From NCBI GenBank assembly GCA_934503195.1, contig CAKSVM010000003.1:1-64000 (forward strand): 64,000 bases of DNA, written 5' to 3'. The first letter of the stretch is position 1; every line of letters begins with the position of its first letter. The notes beneath the pieces were generated by a model. It was not told the origin of the DNA and did not search any database. It saw only the letters and a list, made by a program, of their open reading frames with translations. Shown piece after piece: positions 9,041 to 17,503 of the stretch. This DNA comes from an uncultured Eubacteriales bacterium. Lineage in GTDB: Bacteria; Bacillota; Clostridia; Oscillospirales; CAG-272. The translations under genes were made by a program, and so were the position numbers.

Positions 9041-10440
9041 AGATTTGCCAACCTCGTTGAGATCGCGAGAGCCGGATCGGTCGGCACCTTCGCGCGGACA
9101 AGACCGTCCGGAATGACAATCGTCGGAGTCGGACGCGGACGCTTCCCTGCGAAATTCGGGAGCCATTTCTGCTCGGCGTCGAGCATTTCGGTCACCAGCT
9201 CGCGGATCTGGCCAAGCGTCAAAACCGCTCCGGTCAGCGGATCAAGAGCCGCCGCCTGAACGAGAAGCTCGGGATCAGAGTACTTTTCGGCGAGAAAAGT
9301 CAGCGTCTGGACGTTGATATTAGTCAGATTCAGCGCGGCGCACTGCGGCGGAATCTCACCGACAAATGTCGGGTGAAGCCCCGCGCCGTCGGCGAAAATT
9401 GTATATTCGGATATACAGTCATTCGGGAAGTTCGTGATCATCCCGTTGTTGCGGATATTTCCGTTGAACTTGAACTGGCGGTTCATGGCAATCGCCTCGA
9501 CAATATACGAACCGTACTCGATCGACCGCTCGGGCAGCGTTGTCGGCTCATCGGCCAGCATATCGCGATCCCTGTACTTTTCGCGCACCTTTTTCGACCA
9601 TTTGAGCGACGCGCCCGTCTCGCCGCCGAAATCCGGCTCATCGCAGTAAAGCCCGCGCGCAAGCTCATTTTTGCGGAAATACGGCAGATATTCCGAAAGA
9701 TGTCCGGTCGACTCGGTCATAAAGTAGCCGAAATGGCGGAAAACCTCGCCCCGAACCTTCTCCGAAGCGTAATATTCGGGCAGCTCAAACTTTTCGCGAA
9801 GCTCGGGATAAAGATCGACACCATTGTGCTCAAGCTTTGTGAACCACGCCATGTGATTTATCCCGGCGCAGGTGTAAGTTATTTCCTCCACAGGCAGATT
9901 AAGGTATCCGGCGATGAGTCGGATCGTCGTCTGAACACCGTGGCAGAGTCCGACGAACTTCACGCCCTCGTCGTCGAGCGCGCGGCAGACAGCCGTCATC
10001 GGGTTGACGTAGTTGAGTAAAAGCGCGTCCGGGCAGACCTCGCGCATATCGCGCGCCAGCTCGCGCATCACCGGGAGAGTCCGCATCGAGCGGAAAATCG
10101 AACCGATCGAGTTCGTGTCGCCGATGCACTGATCGACGCCGTATTTTAGCGGAATGTCAATATCAAGCTCGTTCGCCTCAATCCCTCCGACCGAGAGCGT
10201 CGCGATGACAAAATCCGCGCCTTTCAGAGCTTCCCTGCGGTCGGTCGTCACGTAAGCGTCGGCGTCGAGCGAATTTGCCGCCTTCACACGGTCGAAAAAG
10301 TTCTTTACGTCGGTAGTATGACGCGTCGACGGAGCCATCAGGGCGAAATCAATATGTCCGATTCCGGGAATTTGCACTATGTCGAGTAACAGCGTCTTGC
10401 AGAAGACCTTGCTTCCCGCGCCGATCATTGCGATTTTCAT
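9037..10440 (-). CDS. GH4 family alpha-galactosidase/alpha-glucosidase (MelA-like)
   Basis: NAD- and Mn-dependent glycosidase of family GH4, 467 residues, the usual length. The N-terminal Rossmann motif is MIGAGSKVF. Then come the substrate and NAD segment DTNSIGSIFR, the metal cysteine in GLCHGVQ and the metal histidine in AGINHMAWF. The CHGVQ/GINHM pair resembles the MelA-type alpha-galactosidase group, but specificity for alpha-glucosides or galacturonides cannot be ruled out. It is transcribed from its own consensus promoter and coupled by a 4-bp overlap to the CapA-like lipoprotein. No transporter is adjacent. Confidence 0.92.
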   Translation of the reverse strand: MKIAMIGAGSKVFCKTLLLDIVQIPGIGHIDFALMAPSTRHTTDVKNFFDRVKAANSLDADAYVTTDRREALKGADFVIATLSVGGIEANELDIDIPLKYGVDQCIGDTNSIGSIFRSMRTLPVMRELARDMREVCPDALLLNYVNPMTAVCRALDDEGVKFVGLCHGVQTTIRLIAGYLNLPVEEITYTCAGINHMAWFTKLEHNGVDLYPELREKFELPEYYASEKVRGEVFRHFGYFMTESTGHLSEYLPYFRKNELARGLYCDEPDFGGETGASLKWSKKVREKYRDRDMLADEPTTLPERSIEYGSYIVEAIAMNRQFKFNGNIRNNGMITNFPNDCISEYTIFADGAGLHPTFVGEIPPQCAALNLTNINVQTLTFLAEKYSDPELLVQAAALDPLTGAVLTLGQIRELVTEMLDAEQKWLPNFAGKRPRPTPTIVIPDGLVRAKVPTDPALAISTRLANL

Positions 10441-10465
10441 GAAAAATCTCCTTGTTTTTTCTTAT

Positions 10466-10494
10466 ATTATACCCTAAAATCCGCGGTTTGTCAA
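10466..10494 (-). promoter_or_regulatory. Promoter of the GH4 glycosidase gene
   Basis: Minus strand TTGACA (10489-10494), 17-bp spacer, TATAAT (10466-10471). Confidence 0.8.
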
Positions 10495-10504
10495 GTGAAA
10501 ACGC

Positions 10505-10533
10505 AAAAAAGGACGTCCGAAGACGTCCTTTTT
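10505..10533 (-). terminator. Terminator after ispH-rpsA
   Basis: GGACGTC cgaa GACGTCC is flanked by A6 and T5, directly after the ispH-rpsA stop. Confidence 0.85.
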
Positions 10534-10545
10534 CTGAAATTTCAA

Positions 10546-12522
10546 TTATTCAGCGTCGTCCTGAGCGGCTCTCTCCTGATCGAGGAGGAGTGCCTTGATC
10601 GAAAGGCTGATCTTGTGAGCGTCGTTGTCGATCTTGGTGATCTTTGCGTCAACAACATCGCCGATCTTGAGCGCGTCAGAGGGCTTTGCGAGCTTCTCAC
10701 GCGAGATCTGGGAGACGTGGATAAGTCCGTCAGCACCCGGAACAACCTCAGCGAACGCGCCGAAGTCCATGAGGGACACGATCTTGACGGTCGCGGTGTC
10801 GCCCTCGGCGTACTTCTCGGTGAAGATCTTCCAGGGATCCATATCCGGAGTCTTGTAGGTGAGCGAAATTCTCTTCGCTTCCTTGTCAACTGCCTTTACG
10901 GTGACGGTGATGACATCGCCGACCTTGACAACCTCGGACGGATGCTTGATGCGCTTCCACGAAAGCTCGGAGGTGTGAACCATTCCGTCAACGCCGCCGA
11001 GATCGACGAACGCGCCGTAGGAAGTGAGGCTCTTGACCTCGCCGGTGTACTGCTGTCCGACCTCGACCTGAGCCCAGAAAGCTTCCTTGCGGGCCTTGTT
11101 AGCCTCGCGCTCGATCGAACGGATCGAAGCGACAACGCGCTTCTTCTGCTCGTTGAAGTCGATGATCTTGACCTGCTTTACCTGACCCTGAAGCTCGTGG
11201 AGATCAGCGTCCTTGGGAAGACCCGACTGCGAAGCGGGGATGAAGACGCGTACGCCGTTCGAAAGGCCGATGACTCCGCCCTTGACGACGTCGATGATCT
11301 TGACCTCGATCGGCTCGCCGTTGTTTGCGGCGTCAACGACAGCCTGCCAGTTCTTGGCGACGTCGATGCGCTTCTTGGAGAGCTGCGCGACGCCCTCGGC
11401 GTCGTTTACCTTGACGACAACAGCCTCGATCGCGTCGCCGGGCTTGTAAGCGTCGGTGAGCTTGACCGAAGGATCGTCGGTGAGTTCGGAATATGTAATG
11501 ATTCCGGTGAATTTCGCGCCGATGTCGACGTGGATTTCGTTGTCGGAAACCGAGGTGACAACTCCGGTCACGCGGTCGCCGTTGTTGATCGGACGAAGAG
11601 ACTCGTCGATCATTTCTTCAAAAGTTTTTTCTGTGTTCTCGCTCATAATATAGTGAACCTCCTGAATAATTTCGCCCGGCGTTGACGCGCCCGCGGCGAT
11701 TCCCACCTTCATATGGGGTTTAACATACTCGAGCGGAATGGAGGAAGCATCTTCAATCAAGAAAGTCAGCTTACAATTCTGTTCACATATGGAAAAGAGC
11801 TTTCGTGTGTTCGAACTGTCTTTTCCGCCGATAACCAACATCATATCCATTTTTCGGGATAGCTTCAAGACTTCATTCTGCCTATTTTCTGTTACACTGC
11901 ATATTGTATCATAAATTTTTGAATTTGTACAGACCTTTTTGAAAACTTTTTGCGATGAAAGCCATTCTTTTACGTTTTGCGTAGTCTGAGCGACAAGAAC
12001 GGCATCTTTTTTGTGCGTTTTTTCAGCCTCAAAAGCCGCCAGAAGCTCGTCCGAGGTCGGTTTCGCGATCGTTTTTCCGTTAGCGTAGCTAATTATCCCC
12101 TCGACCTCTGGGTGTGAGGGGTCGCCGAGGATGCAGAAAAGCGTGTCGGGCATCGTCTCACAGGCGGCGATCCGCTGGATCCGCGACACGTGCGGGCAGG
12201 TGCAGTCGACGATTTCGAGGAAGGAATTCGCTTTCTTCATCGAATCAAGCTTTTCGGACAGCTCCTTCGTGATGCCGTGCGCGCGGGTGCAGATGATCGT
12301 CGGCGTCGCCTCGCCGGTTGTTTCCATAATCATATCGAGGTCGGACTCGCCGACGATCCGGACGCCTTTTTCCTCGAGCGACGCTATGTAGGACGGGTTG
12401 TGAATCAGCTTTCCGAGCGTGAAGACGCGTTTTCCGGTCGAAATCGCGCGTTCGACTGCGTCGACGGCGTTCTTTACGCCGAAGCAGAAGCCCGCGAGCT
12501 TCGCTACGAAAATCTCAGCCAT
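10546..12522 (-). CDS. ispH-rpsA: Fused HMBPP reductase / ribosomal protein S1
   Basis: Bifunctional 658-residue protein known from Clostridia. Residues 1-290 are IspH, the last enzyme of the MEP isoprenoid pathway. The three [4Fe-4S] cysteines are at positions 13 (GFCFGV), 109 (TCPHV) and 208 (TICSVTENRQ). Substrate-site histidines are in HNPS and RAHG. Residues ~315-645 hold four S1 RNA-binding repeats beginning about 315, 402, 489 and 574; the third and fourth are the most canonical (YGAFVDLGGVDGMVH and DFGAFAEVVPGADGLIH). The start overlaps plsC by 8 bp. It is the last gene of the rpiR-HI0933-cmk-plsC cluster, with a terminator behind it. Confidence 0.96.
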   Translation of the reverse strand: MAEIFVAKLAGFCFGVKNAVDAVERAISTGKRVFTLGKLIHNPSYIASLEEKGVRIVGESDLDMIMETTGEATPTIICTRAHGITKELSEKLDSMKKANSFLEIVDCTCPHVSRIQRIAACETMPDTLFCILGDPSHPEVEGIISYANGKTIAKPTSDELLAAFEAEKTHKKDAVLVAQTTQNVKEWLSSQKVFKKVCTNSKIYDTICSVTENRQNEVLKLSRKMDMMLVIGGKDSSNTRKLFSICEQNCKLTFLIEDASSIPLEYVKPHMKVGIAAGASTPGEIIQEVHYIMSENTEKTFEEMIDESLRPINNGDRVTGVVTSVSDNEIHVDIGAKFTGIITYSELTDDPSVKLTDAYKPGDAIEAVVVKVNDAEGVAQLSKKRIDVAKNWQAVVDAANNGEPIEVKIIDVVKGGVIGLSNGVRVFIPASQSGLPKDADLHELQGQVKQVKIIDFNEQKKRVVASIRSIEREANKARKEAFWAQVEVGQQYTGEVKSLTSYGAFVDLGGVDGMVHTSELSWKRIKHPSEVVKVGDVITVTVKAVDKEAKRISLTYKTPDMDPWKIFTEKYAEGDTATVKIVSLMDFGAFAEVVPGADGLIHVSQISREKLAKPSDALKIGDVVDAKITKIDNDAHKISLSIKALLLDQERAAQDDAE

Positions 12523-13168
12523 CCGATTTTTCCCCGCCGGACGGCAGCGCGCCCGCGTTTTTAATCGAAATTATGTCGTCGAAAATCAGCTTCGCGCCGC
12601 GCTCGTACTCGGCGGATCCGCCCTTTTCGAAGCCGAACGAATCGTAGGAAATCGGCTTTCCGATGTGGATCGTGATCGGCCGGAAGAGCCGCACGCGTGA
12701 ATTTTTCGTCTCGATGTACATCGGCAGAACCGGAACCTTGGCGTGCCAGACGGCCATCGCCGCGCCGCCCTTGACGTTGTCGCGCGTCGATTCAAGCTCG
12801 CGCCCGGCAAAGCGGTGTCCCTGCGGGAACATCCCGACGACCTCGCCCGATTCGAGCAGATTTATAGACTTTTTGATCGATCCGGCCGAATTTCCCTTTC
12901 GGTCGACCGGGAACGCGCCGAGTGCCGTGATCAGCTTTCCGAGCAATGGAATGGAAAATAGTTCTTTTTTTGCCATAAAACGTATCTGCCGCTTCGTCGC
13001 GACGGCCATCACGATTACGTCAAAGAACGAAATATGATTCGCGCAGGCGAGATAACCGCCCTCCATCGGCTCGTTTTCCGCACCGACGACCTTGATGCGG
13101 AAGGCTTTTTTAATGAATCCGGCGAGATGCTTATACACGCGTTCATACAAATTTAACTTTTTCTTCAT
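12515..13168 (-). CDS. plsC: 1-acyl-sn-glycerol-3-phosphate acyltransferase
   Basis: Transfers an acyl group to lysophosphatidic acid in membrane phospholipid synthesis, acting at the cytoplasmic membrane face. 217 residues. The catalytic NHxxxxD block is ANHISFFDV. Motif III appears as FPQGHRF rather than the more usual FPEGTRS, a mild variation. It overlaps cmk by 4 bp and ispH-rpsA by 8 bp. The cmk-plsC-ispH order is conserved in many Clostridia, which supports the assignment. Confidence 0.93.
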   Translation of the reverse strand: MKKKLNLYERVYKHLAGFIKKAFRIKVVGAENEPMEGGYLACANHISFFDVIVMAVATKRQIRFMAKKELFSIPLLGKLITALGAFPVDRKGNSAGSIKKSINLLESGEVVGMFPQGHRFAGRELESTRDNVKGGAAMAVWHAKVPVLPMYIETKNSRVRLFRPITIHIGKPISYDSFGFEKGGSAEYERGAKLIFDDIISIKNAGALPSGGEKSDG

Positions 13169-13827
13169 TTCGCGCGCTCCGAAATGATCGCGAGGGCCTT
13201 TTCGACCGTCTCGTCGAAATCTCCGGTGTTGTCAAGCTCGATCGCGTCGTCGGCCTTGACGGCGGGCGCGACCTCGCGGGTCCGGTCGGCCTTGTCGCGC
13301 GCCTCAAGATCGGCCAGAACGGCCTCGAAAGTAGTGTCGATGCCCTTTTCAAGCAGCTCGCGGAGCCGGCGTCTCGCGCGCTCCTCGGGCTTCACGGTGA
13401 CGAAGAATTTCACGTCGGCGTCGGGCAGAATGACCGTTCCGATGTCGCGGCCGTCCATGATGACCGGATTTTTCCGCGCGAAATCCCGCTGAGTCTCAAG
13501 CAGAAATTCGCGCACCTCCGGGATCGCCGAGACCTTCGACGCGTACATCGACATCTCGGGCGTGCGTATCTCGTCGCCGACTCTCGATTTGTCGAGATAG
13601 ACGACCTGTTTTCCGTCTTCAAGCTCGACATTGACCGAAATCGACTTCAGAAGCTCAGCGACCTTCTCGCGGTCGGCCGGGTCGATTCCGGCTCTTTTCA
13701 CCGCGAAGCCGACCGTGCGGTAGAGCGCGCCGGTGTCAAGATACGTGATTCCGAGTCGTTTTGCGATCTCCTTCGCGAGCGTGGACTTCCCCGCCCCGCT
13801 CGGCCCGTCAAGCGCGATTTTCAGCAT
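13165..13827 (-). CDS. cmk: Cytidylate kinase
   Basis: Phosphorylates CMP and dCMP in pyrimidine nucleotide recycling, 220 residues. The P-loop is DGPSGAGKST and the CMP-binding block is YLDTGALYRTVGF. RDIGTVILPDADVKFFVT is the standard mid-domain motif, and RARRR is the lid arginine cluster. I chose the ATG at 13827, preceded by AAAGGGG at 8 bp; an in-frame TTG six codons earlier is a less likely start. It overlaps plsC by 4 bp. Confidence 0.95.
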   Translation of the reverse strand: MLKIALDGPSGAGKSTLAKEIAKRLGITYLDTGALYRTVGFAVKRAGIDPADREKVAELLKSISVNVELEDGKQVVYLDKSRVGDEIRTPEMSMYASKVSAIPEVREFLLETQRDFARKNPVIMDGRDIGTVILPDADVKFFVTVKPEERARRRLRELLEKGIDTTFEAVLADLEARDKADRTREVAPAVKADDAIELDNTGDFDETVEKALAIISERAK

Positions 13828-13887
13828 AAGAATTACCCCTTTCAACCGTCCTTCCGGAAAAAGACGGCATGACCGAATTGTACAAAT

Positions 13888-15150
13888 TTAATTGTCGGAT
13901 TCCGTGTCCCCTGACATGACCGCGGACAAAGCCGCGAGGTGCGCCGTCGAGAACGCGATCTGCAAATTGAACCCGCCCGTGTAGGCGTCGACGTCGATTA
14001 TCTCGCCCGCGAAATATAGATTTTTCACGAGCTTCGACTCCATCGTCTTCGGCGAGATTTCCTTGACCGAAACGCCGCCTGAAGTGACAATCGCCTCGTC
14101 GATCGGACGGAATTTCGTCGCGGTCAGCGTAAGTCCCTTGAGGACGGAAATCAGCCTGTGACGTTCATCTTTCGTGATCACGTTGACCTTTTTCCGCTCG
14201 TCGATTCCCGAGAGTCTGACAACGACCGGAATGAGCTTCGACGGAAGCAGATCACCGAGCGAATTCACGAAATCCTTATTCGAATATTTGGAAAAATCCA
14301 ACTGGACGCGCCTGTCGAGCGTCTGAAAATCCAGCGCGGGTTTGAGGTCAATCGATAGCCTGTAGCGCATTCCCGGAAGCTTTTTCATGTGGCTCGACGC
14401 CGACAGAACAAGCGGCCCGGAAAGTCCGAAATGTGTAAATAAAAGCTCGCCCTGTTCCTCAAAAACCTCACGTCCCGCCTGATCCGAAACAGTCAGCGTG
14501 ACGTTCTTCAGCGAAAGCCCCATAAGCTCCTTCACAAAGCCCTCGGCACACTCAACCGGAACGAGCGCGGGCTTCGGCGCAACGATCGTGTGACCGGCCT
14601 CCGCCGCCATTCTGTAACCGTCACCGGTCGACCCGGTGAGCGGATAAGACGCCCCTCCGGTCGCGAGGATCACATGACCAAAATCGACTTTTCCCGCATC
14701 GGTCTCAACGCCTTTTATCATCTTTTTCCCGTCCGGATCCTCTTCAATAATCAGATGCTTCGCGTCGGCGTGAAGAATTTTCACGCCGAGCCGATCAATG
14801 CTCCGCTTCAGCGCGCCGCAGATATCGGCCGCCCGATCCGACTCCGGAAAGACGCGGTTTCCGCGCTCGGTTTTGAGCGGAACGCCGCGGTTCTCAAAGA
14901 AATCCATCACGTCCCGCGGCCCGAACGCGTTCAGAGCCGTGTACATGAACCGCGGATTTGTAGGAATGTTAGAAATATGCGTATTTATGTCGCTGTTATT
15001 TGTGACATTGCAACGACCTTTTCCGGTGATCAGAAGCTTCCGCCCCGGACGGTCGCTGTGTTCGATAAGTGTCACATCAGCCCCGGCCTCAGCGGCCGTA
15101 ATCGCGGCCATCATCCCGGCCGCGCCCGCGCCGACGATTCCGATTTTCAT
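13888..15150 (-). CDS. HI0933-family FAD-dependent oxidoreductase (BaiN-like)
   Basis: Flavoprotein of 420 residues, in the family annotated as HI0933-like, BaiN or aminoacetone oxidase family. The N-terminal dinucleotide fold is GIVGAGAAGMMAA. ERPGRKLL-type sequence (here DRPGRKLLITGKGRCNVTN) is the family hallmark. The second FAD motif is VILATGGASYP. The C-terminal block TSGGVSVKEI and GEIIDVDAYTGGFNLQ closes the FAD site. The true substrate of this family is unsettled. It overlaps rpiR by 4 bp upstream and lies 60 bp before cmk. Confidence 0.92.
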   Translation of the reverse strand: MKIGIVGAGAAGMMAAITAAEAGADVTLIEHSDRPGRKLLITGKGRCNVTNNSDINTHISNIPTNPRFMYTALNAFGPRDVMDFFENRGVPLKTERGNRVFPESDRAADICGALKRSIDRLGVKILHADAKHLIIEEDPDGKKMIKGVETDAGKVDFGHVILATGGASYPLTGSTGDGYRMAAEAGHTIVAPKPALVPVECAEGFVKELMGLSLKNVTLTVSDQAGREVFEEQGELLFTHFGLSGPLVLSASSHMKKLPGMRYRLSIDLKPALDFQTLDRRVQLDFSKYSNKDFVNSLGDLLPSKLIPVVVRLSGIDERKKVNVITKDERHRLISVLKGLTLTATKFRPIDEAIVTSGGVSVKEISPKTMESKLVKNLYFAGEIIDVDAYTGGFNLQIAFSTAHLAALSAVMSGDTESDN

Positions 15151-16049
15151 CGCGCACCGTCCTCATTTTTCGAGTCGTGCGACTTGTCGTAAACGTCGTA
15201 CTCATCCCAGATTTGTTCAAGTTTGCTAAAAGTTTCGGAGACTTCGTCCTGCTTTTTGCGTCCGATTGCCACAATCAGCGCGTTGATGATCGAAAGCGGC
15301 GCGACGAGCGAGTCGACGAACGACGCCATGTCGCTCTTCGCGAGGAGCGTATCGTCGGCCAGCGCGGCAATCGGCGAGGCCGGGCTGTCGGTGATCGAAA
15401 CGACGTGCGCCGACTGCTTTTTCGCGTATTCAAGCGCGTTGATAATCCGCTTCGAGTAGCGCGGGAAGCTGATTCCGATGATCACGTCGCCCTTCGAAAT
15501 CCGCAGAATCTGCTCGAAAATCTCTGATCCGGAGGTCGTCCGGACGAGCCGGACGTGCGGGAAAATCAGGCTTAAATAATGGTACATGAAGCTTGCGAGC
15601 GACGACGACGAGCGCATTCCGATGATGTAAATCATCTTCGCGCCGATCATCGCGTCGACGGCCGAGTCGAAGCTCTTCCGGTCGATCTCCTCAAGCGTTC
15701 TTTTGATTTTGTCGATGTCCGAACAGAGGACTTTTTCGAGCAGATCCGAGTCGCCGATGCGGTCGTTTGTGATCTCGATGCGCTGAAGCGCGGTGAGCTT
15801 CGTCCGGATCAGCTCCTGAAGCGAATGCTGAAGCTCCGGATAGCCGTCAAAACCGAGTTCAATCGCGAATCTTACAACCGTAGATTCCGAAACTCCGGCG
15901 AGATTTCCGAGCTTCGCGGCGGTCATGTAGGCCGCCTTGTCGTAGTGTTCGAGCATGAAAGCCGCGATGTGCCGCTGCCCCTTCGAAAAAGTCGGGAGCT
16001 TCTGTTCGATGGTATTCAAAAGGTCGTTTTGCTTGTATTCATTATTCAT
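15147..16049 (-). CDS. RpiR/MurR-family transcriptional regulator
   Basis: A 300-residue regulator with an N-terminal HTH_6 domain (TFSKGQRHIAAFMLEHYDKAAYMTAAKLGNLAG region, recognition helix SESTVVRFA near residue 53) and a C-terminal SIS sugar-phosphate sensing domain (IYIIGMRSSSSLA, GISFPRYSKR, VVSITDSPASP). Proteins of this family respond to phosphosugars such as N-acetylmuramic acid 6-phosphate. It is the first gene of a cluster of housekeeping genes and overlaps the flavoprotein by 4 bp, which is an odd position for a sugar regulator. The upstream region holds several CAAC-N4-GTTG palindromes. No good ribosome binding site precedes the ATG chosen. Confidence 0.92.
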   Translation of the reverse strand: MNNEYKQNDLLNTIEQKLPTFSKGQRHIAAFMLEHYDKAAYMTAAKLGNLAGVSESTVVRFAIELGFDGYPELQHSLQELIRTKLTALQRIEITNDRIGDSDLLEKVLCSDIDKIKRTLEEIDRKSFDSAVDAMIGAKMIYIIGMRSSSSLASFMYHYLSLIFPHVRLVRTTSGSEIFEQILRISKGDVIIGISFPRYSKRIINALEYAKKQSAHVVSITDSPASPIAALADDTLLAKSDMASFVDSLVAPLSIINALIVAIGRKKQDEVSETFSKLEQIWDEYDVYDKSHDSKNEDGAR

Positions 16050-16110
16050 AAATCGTGAGCGAAGTCATACGGCGACGCCGCTCCTCCTAAAAATATTTGT
16101 CCGTTTTGTG

Positions 16111-16225
16111 CAACTTTTGGACTGTTTTCTATGGATTGTGCAACGTATGTTGCGCTATAATCAATTCCGTAACAAGCATTTTGCAACATAGGTTGCGAAA
16201 CCGGCTTATTTCACAACGCAAGTTG
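16111..16225. repeat. Cluster A of CAAC-N4-GTTG palindromes upstream of rpiR
   Basis: Three full copies: caacgtatgttg at 16141-16152, caacataggttg at 16184-16195 and caacgcaagttg at 16214-16225. A half-site CAAC is at 16111. Start-to-start distances are 30 (half-site to first), 43 and 30 bp. The first copy is flanked by TGTG and GCGCTATAAT. The rest of the 183-bp gap between purD and rpiR holds nothing else I recognise. Confidence 0.7.
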
Positions 16226-16232
16226 CAAAATA

Positions 16233-17501
16233 TCATTTCACGCCGATATCGTGGCGGTAGTGCATATCCTTGAAATGTACGTGTCCGATCGCCTCGTAAG
16301 CGCGTTTTATCGCCGCGTCGAGGTTGTCGCCCTTCGCGGTGACGCCAAGAACGCGTCCGCCGGAAGTCAATAATTTCCCGTCAGAAAGCGTGGTTCCGGC
16401 GTGATAGACGACGCAGTCGGGCTGATCCTTGAACCAGTCAAGTCCGGTGATCTCATAGCCTTTTTGGTACTTCACGGGGTATCCGCCCGACGCCGCGACG
16501 ACGCAGACGCAGGCGTTGTCCTCCCACTCGATGTCAATTTCGTCGAGCTTTTCGTCGATGACCGCGTTTATGATATCGATGAAATCAGTCTTGAGTCTCG
16601 GCAGGACGACCTGCGTTTCAGGGTCGCCGAAGCGCGAATTGTACTCGATGACCTTAGGTCCGTTTTGTGTAATCATCAGGCCGAAATAGATAACGCCTTT
16701 GAAGGGTCTTCCCTCGCGCGACATGGCCGCGATCGTCGGCTTGAAGATCGTTTCCATGCAGAGCGCGGCGATTTCGGGGCTGTAAATCCGGCTCGGCGAG
16801 AAGGTTCCCATGCCGCCGGTATTCGGGCCTTTATCGTTGTCGAACGCGCGCTTGTGATCCTGCGCGGAGACCATCGGCTTGACGGTTTTTCCGTCGGTGA
16901 ACGCGAGAACCGAAACCTCGGGTCCGGTCAGGAATTCCTCGATGACGACGCGGTTTCCGGCGTCTCCGAAGACCTTGTCGTCCATGATTTCGTGAACTCC
17001 GGCCTCGGCATCGGCGAGATTTTCGGCGATTATGACGCCCTTTCCGAGTGCGAGTCCCTCGGCTTTGATTACGGTCGGGAAAGAATTCTGTTTCTTTATA
17101 TAATTTATAGCTTCGGCGGAATTGTCAAAAACCTCATACCCAGCAGTCGGAATTCCGTACTTTTTCATAAGATTTTTCGAAAAAACCTTACTTCCCTCGA
17201 TGATCGCGGCGTTCTGACGCGGGCCGAACGCGCGGATTCCCTCGGCCTCAAGATGGTCGACCATGCCGAGCATCAGCGGGTCGTCGGGCGCGACGAAGAC
17301 GAGATCGGCGTGAAGTTCCTTCGCCGCCTTGACGATTCCATCGACATCCGTTGCTTTGATCGGCAGATTTTCGCAGATTTCGGCCGTTCCGCCGTTGCCG
17401 GGCGCGCACCAGAGCTTGCCGCAGTTCGGGCTTTCGGCGAGCTTCGCGGCGATCGCGTGTTCGCGTCCGCCGCCGCCGACGATGAGAATATTCTGTTTCA
17501 T
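16233..17501 (-). CDS. purD: Phosphoribosylamine-glycine ligase (GAR synthetase)
   Basis: Second step of purine biosynthesis, ATP-dependent joining of glycine to phosphoribosylamine. 422 residues, the normal length. The N-terminal PurD domain is ILIVGGGGREHAIA; the ATP-grasp domain includes KAEGLALGKGV, EEFLTGPEVSVLAF and the signature RFGDPETQVVLPRL. I chose the ATG at 17501, with GGAGG at 7 bp, over a TTG two codons earlier. It begins 2 bp after the asd stop, so it is probably co-transcribed with asd. No other pur genes are adjacent, which is unusual because purD is often last in a purine operon. Confidence 0.96.
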   Translation of the reverse strand: MKQNILIVGGGGREHAIAAKLAESPNCGKLWCAPGNGGTAEICENLPIKATDVDGIVKAAKELHADLVFVAPDDPLMLGMVDHLEAEGIRAFGPRQNAAIIEGSKVFSKNLMKKYGIPTAGYEVFDNSAEAINYIKKQNSFPTVIKAEGLALGKGVIIAENLADAEAGVHEIMDDKVFGDAGNRVVIEEFLTGPEVSVLAFTDGKTVKPMVSAQDHKRAFDNDKGPNTGGMGTFSPSRIYSPEIAALCMETIFKPTIAAMSREGRPFKGVIYFGLMITQNGPKVIEYNSRFGDPETQVVLPRLKTDFIDIINAVIDEKLDEIDIEWEDNACVCVVAASGGYPVKYQKGYEITGLDWFKDQPDCVVYHAGTTLSDGKLLTSGGRVLGVTAKGDNLDAAIKRAYEAIGHVHFKDMHYRHDIGVK

Positions 17502-17503
17502 AA

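Noticed and set aside
10495..11685. A 396-codon open frame on the plus strand opposite ispH-rpsA
   Set aside because: It is the complement of a well-identified gene; the Asp/Leu-rich translation is a codon-use artefact of GC-rich coding DNA.
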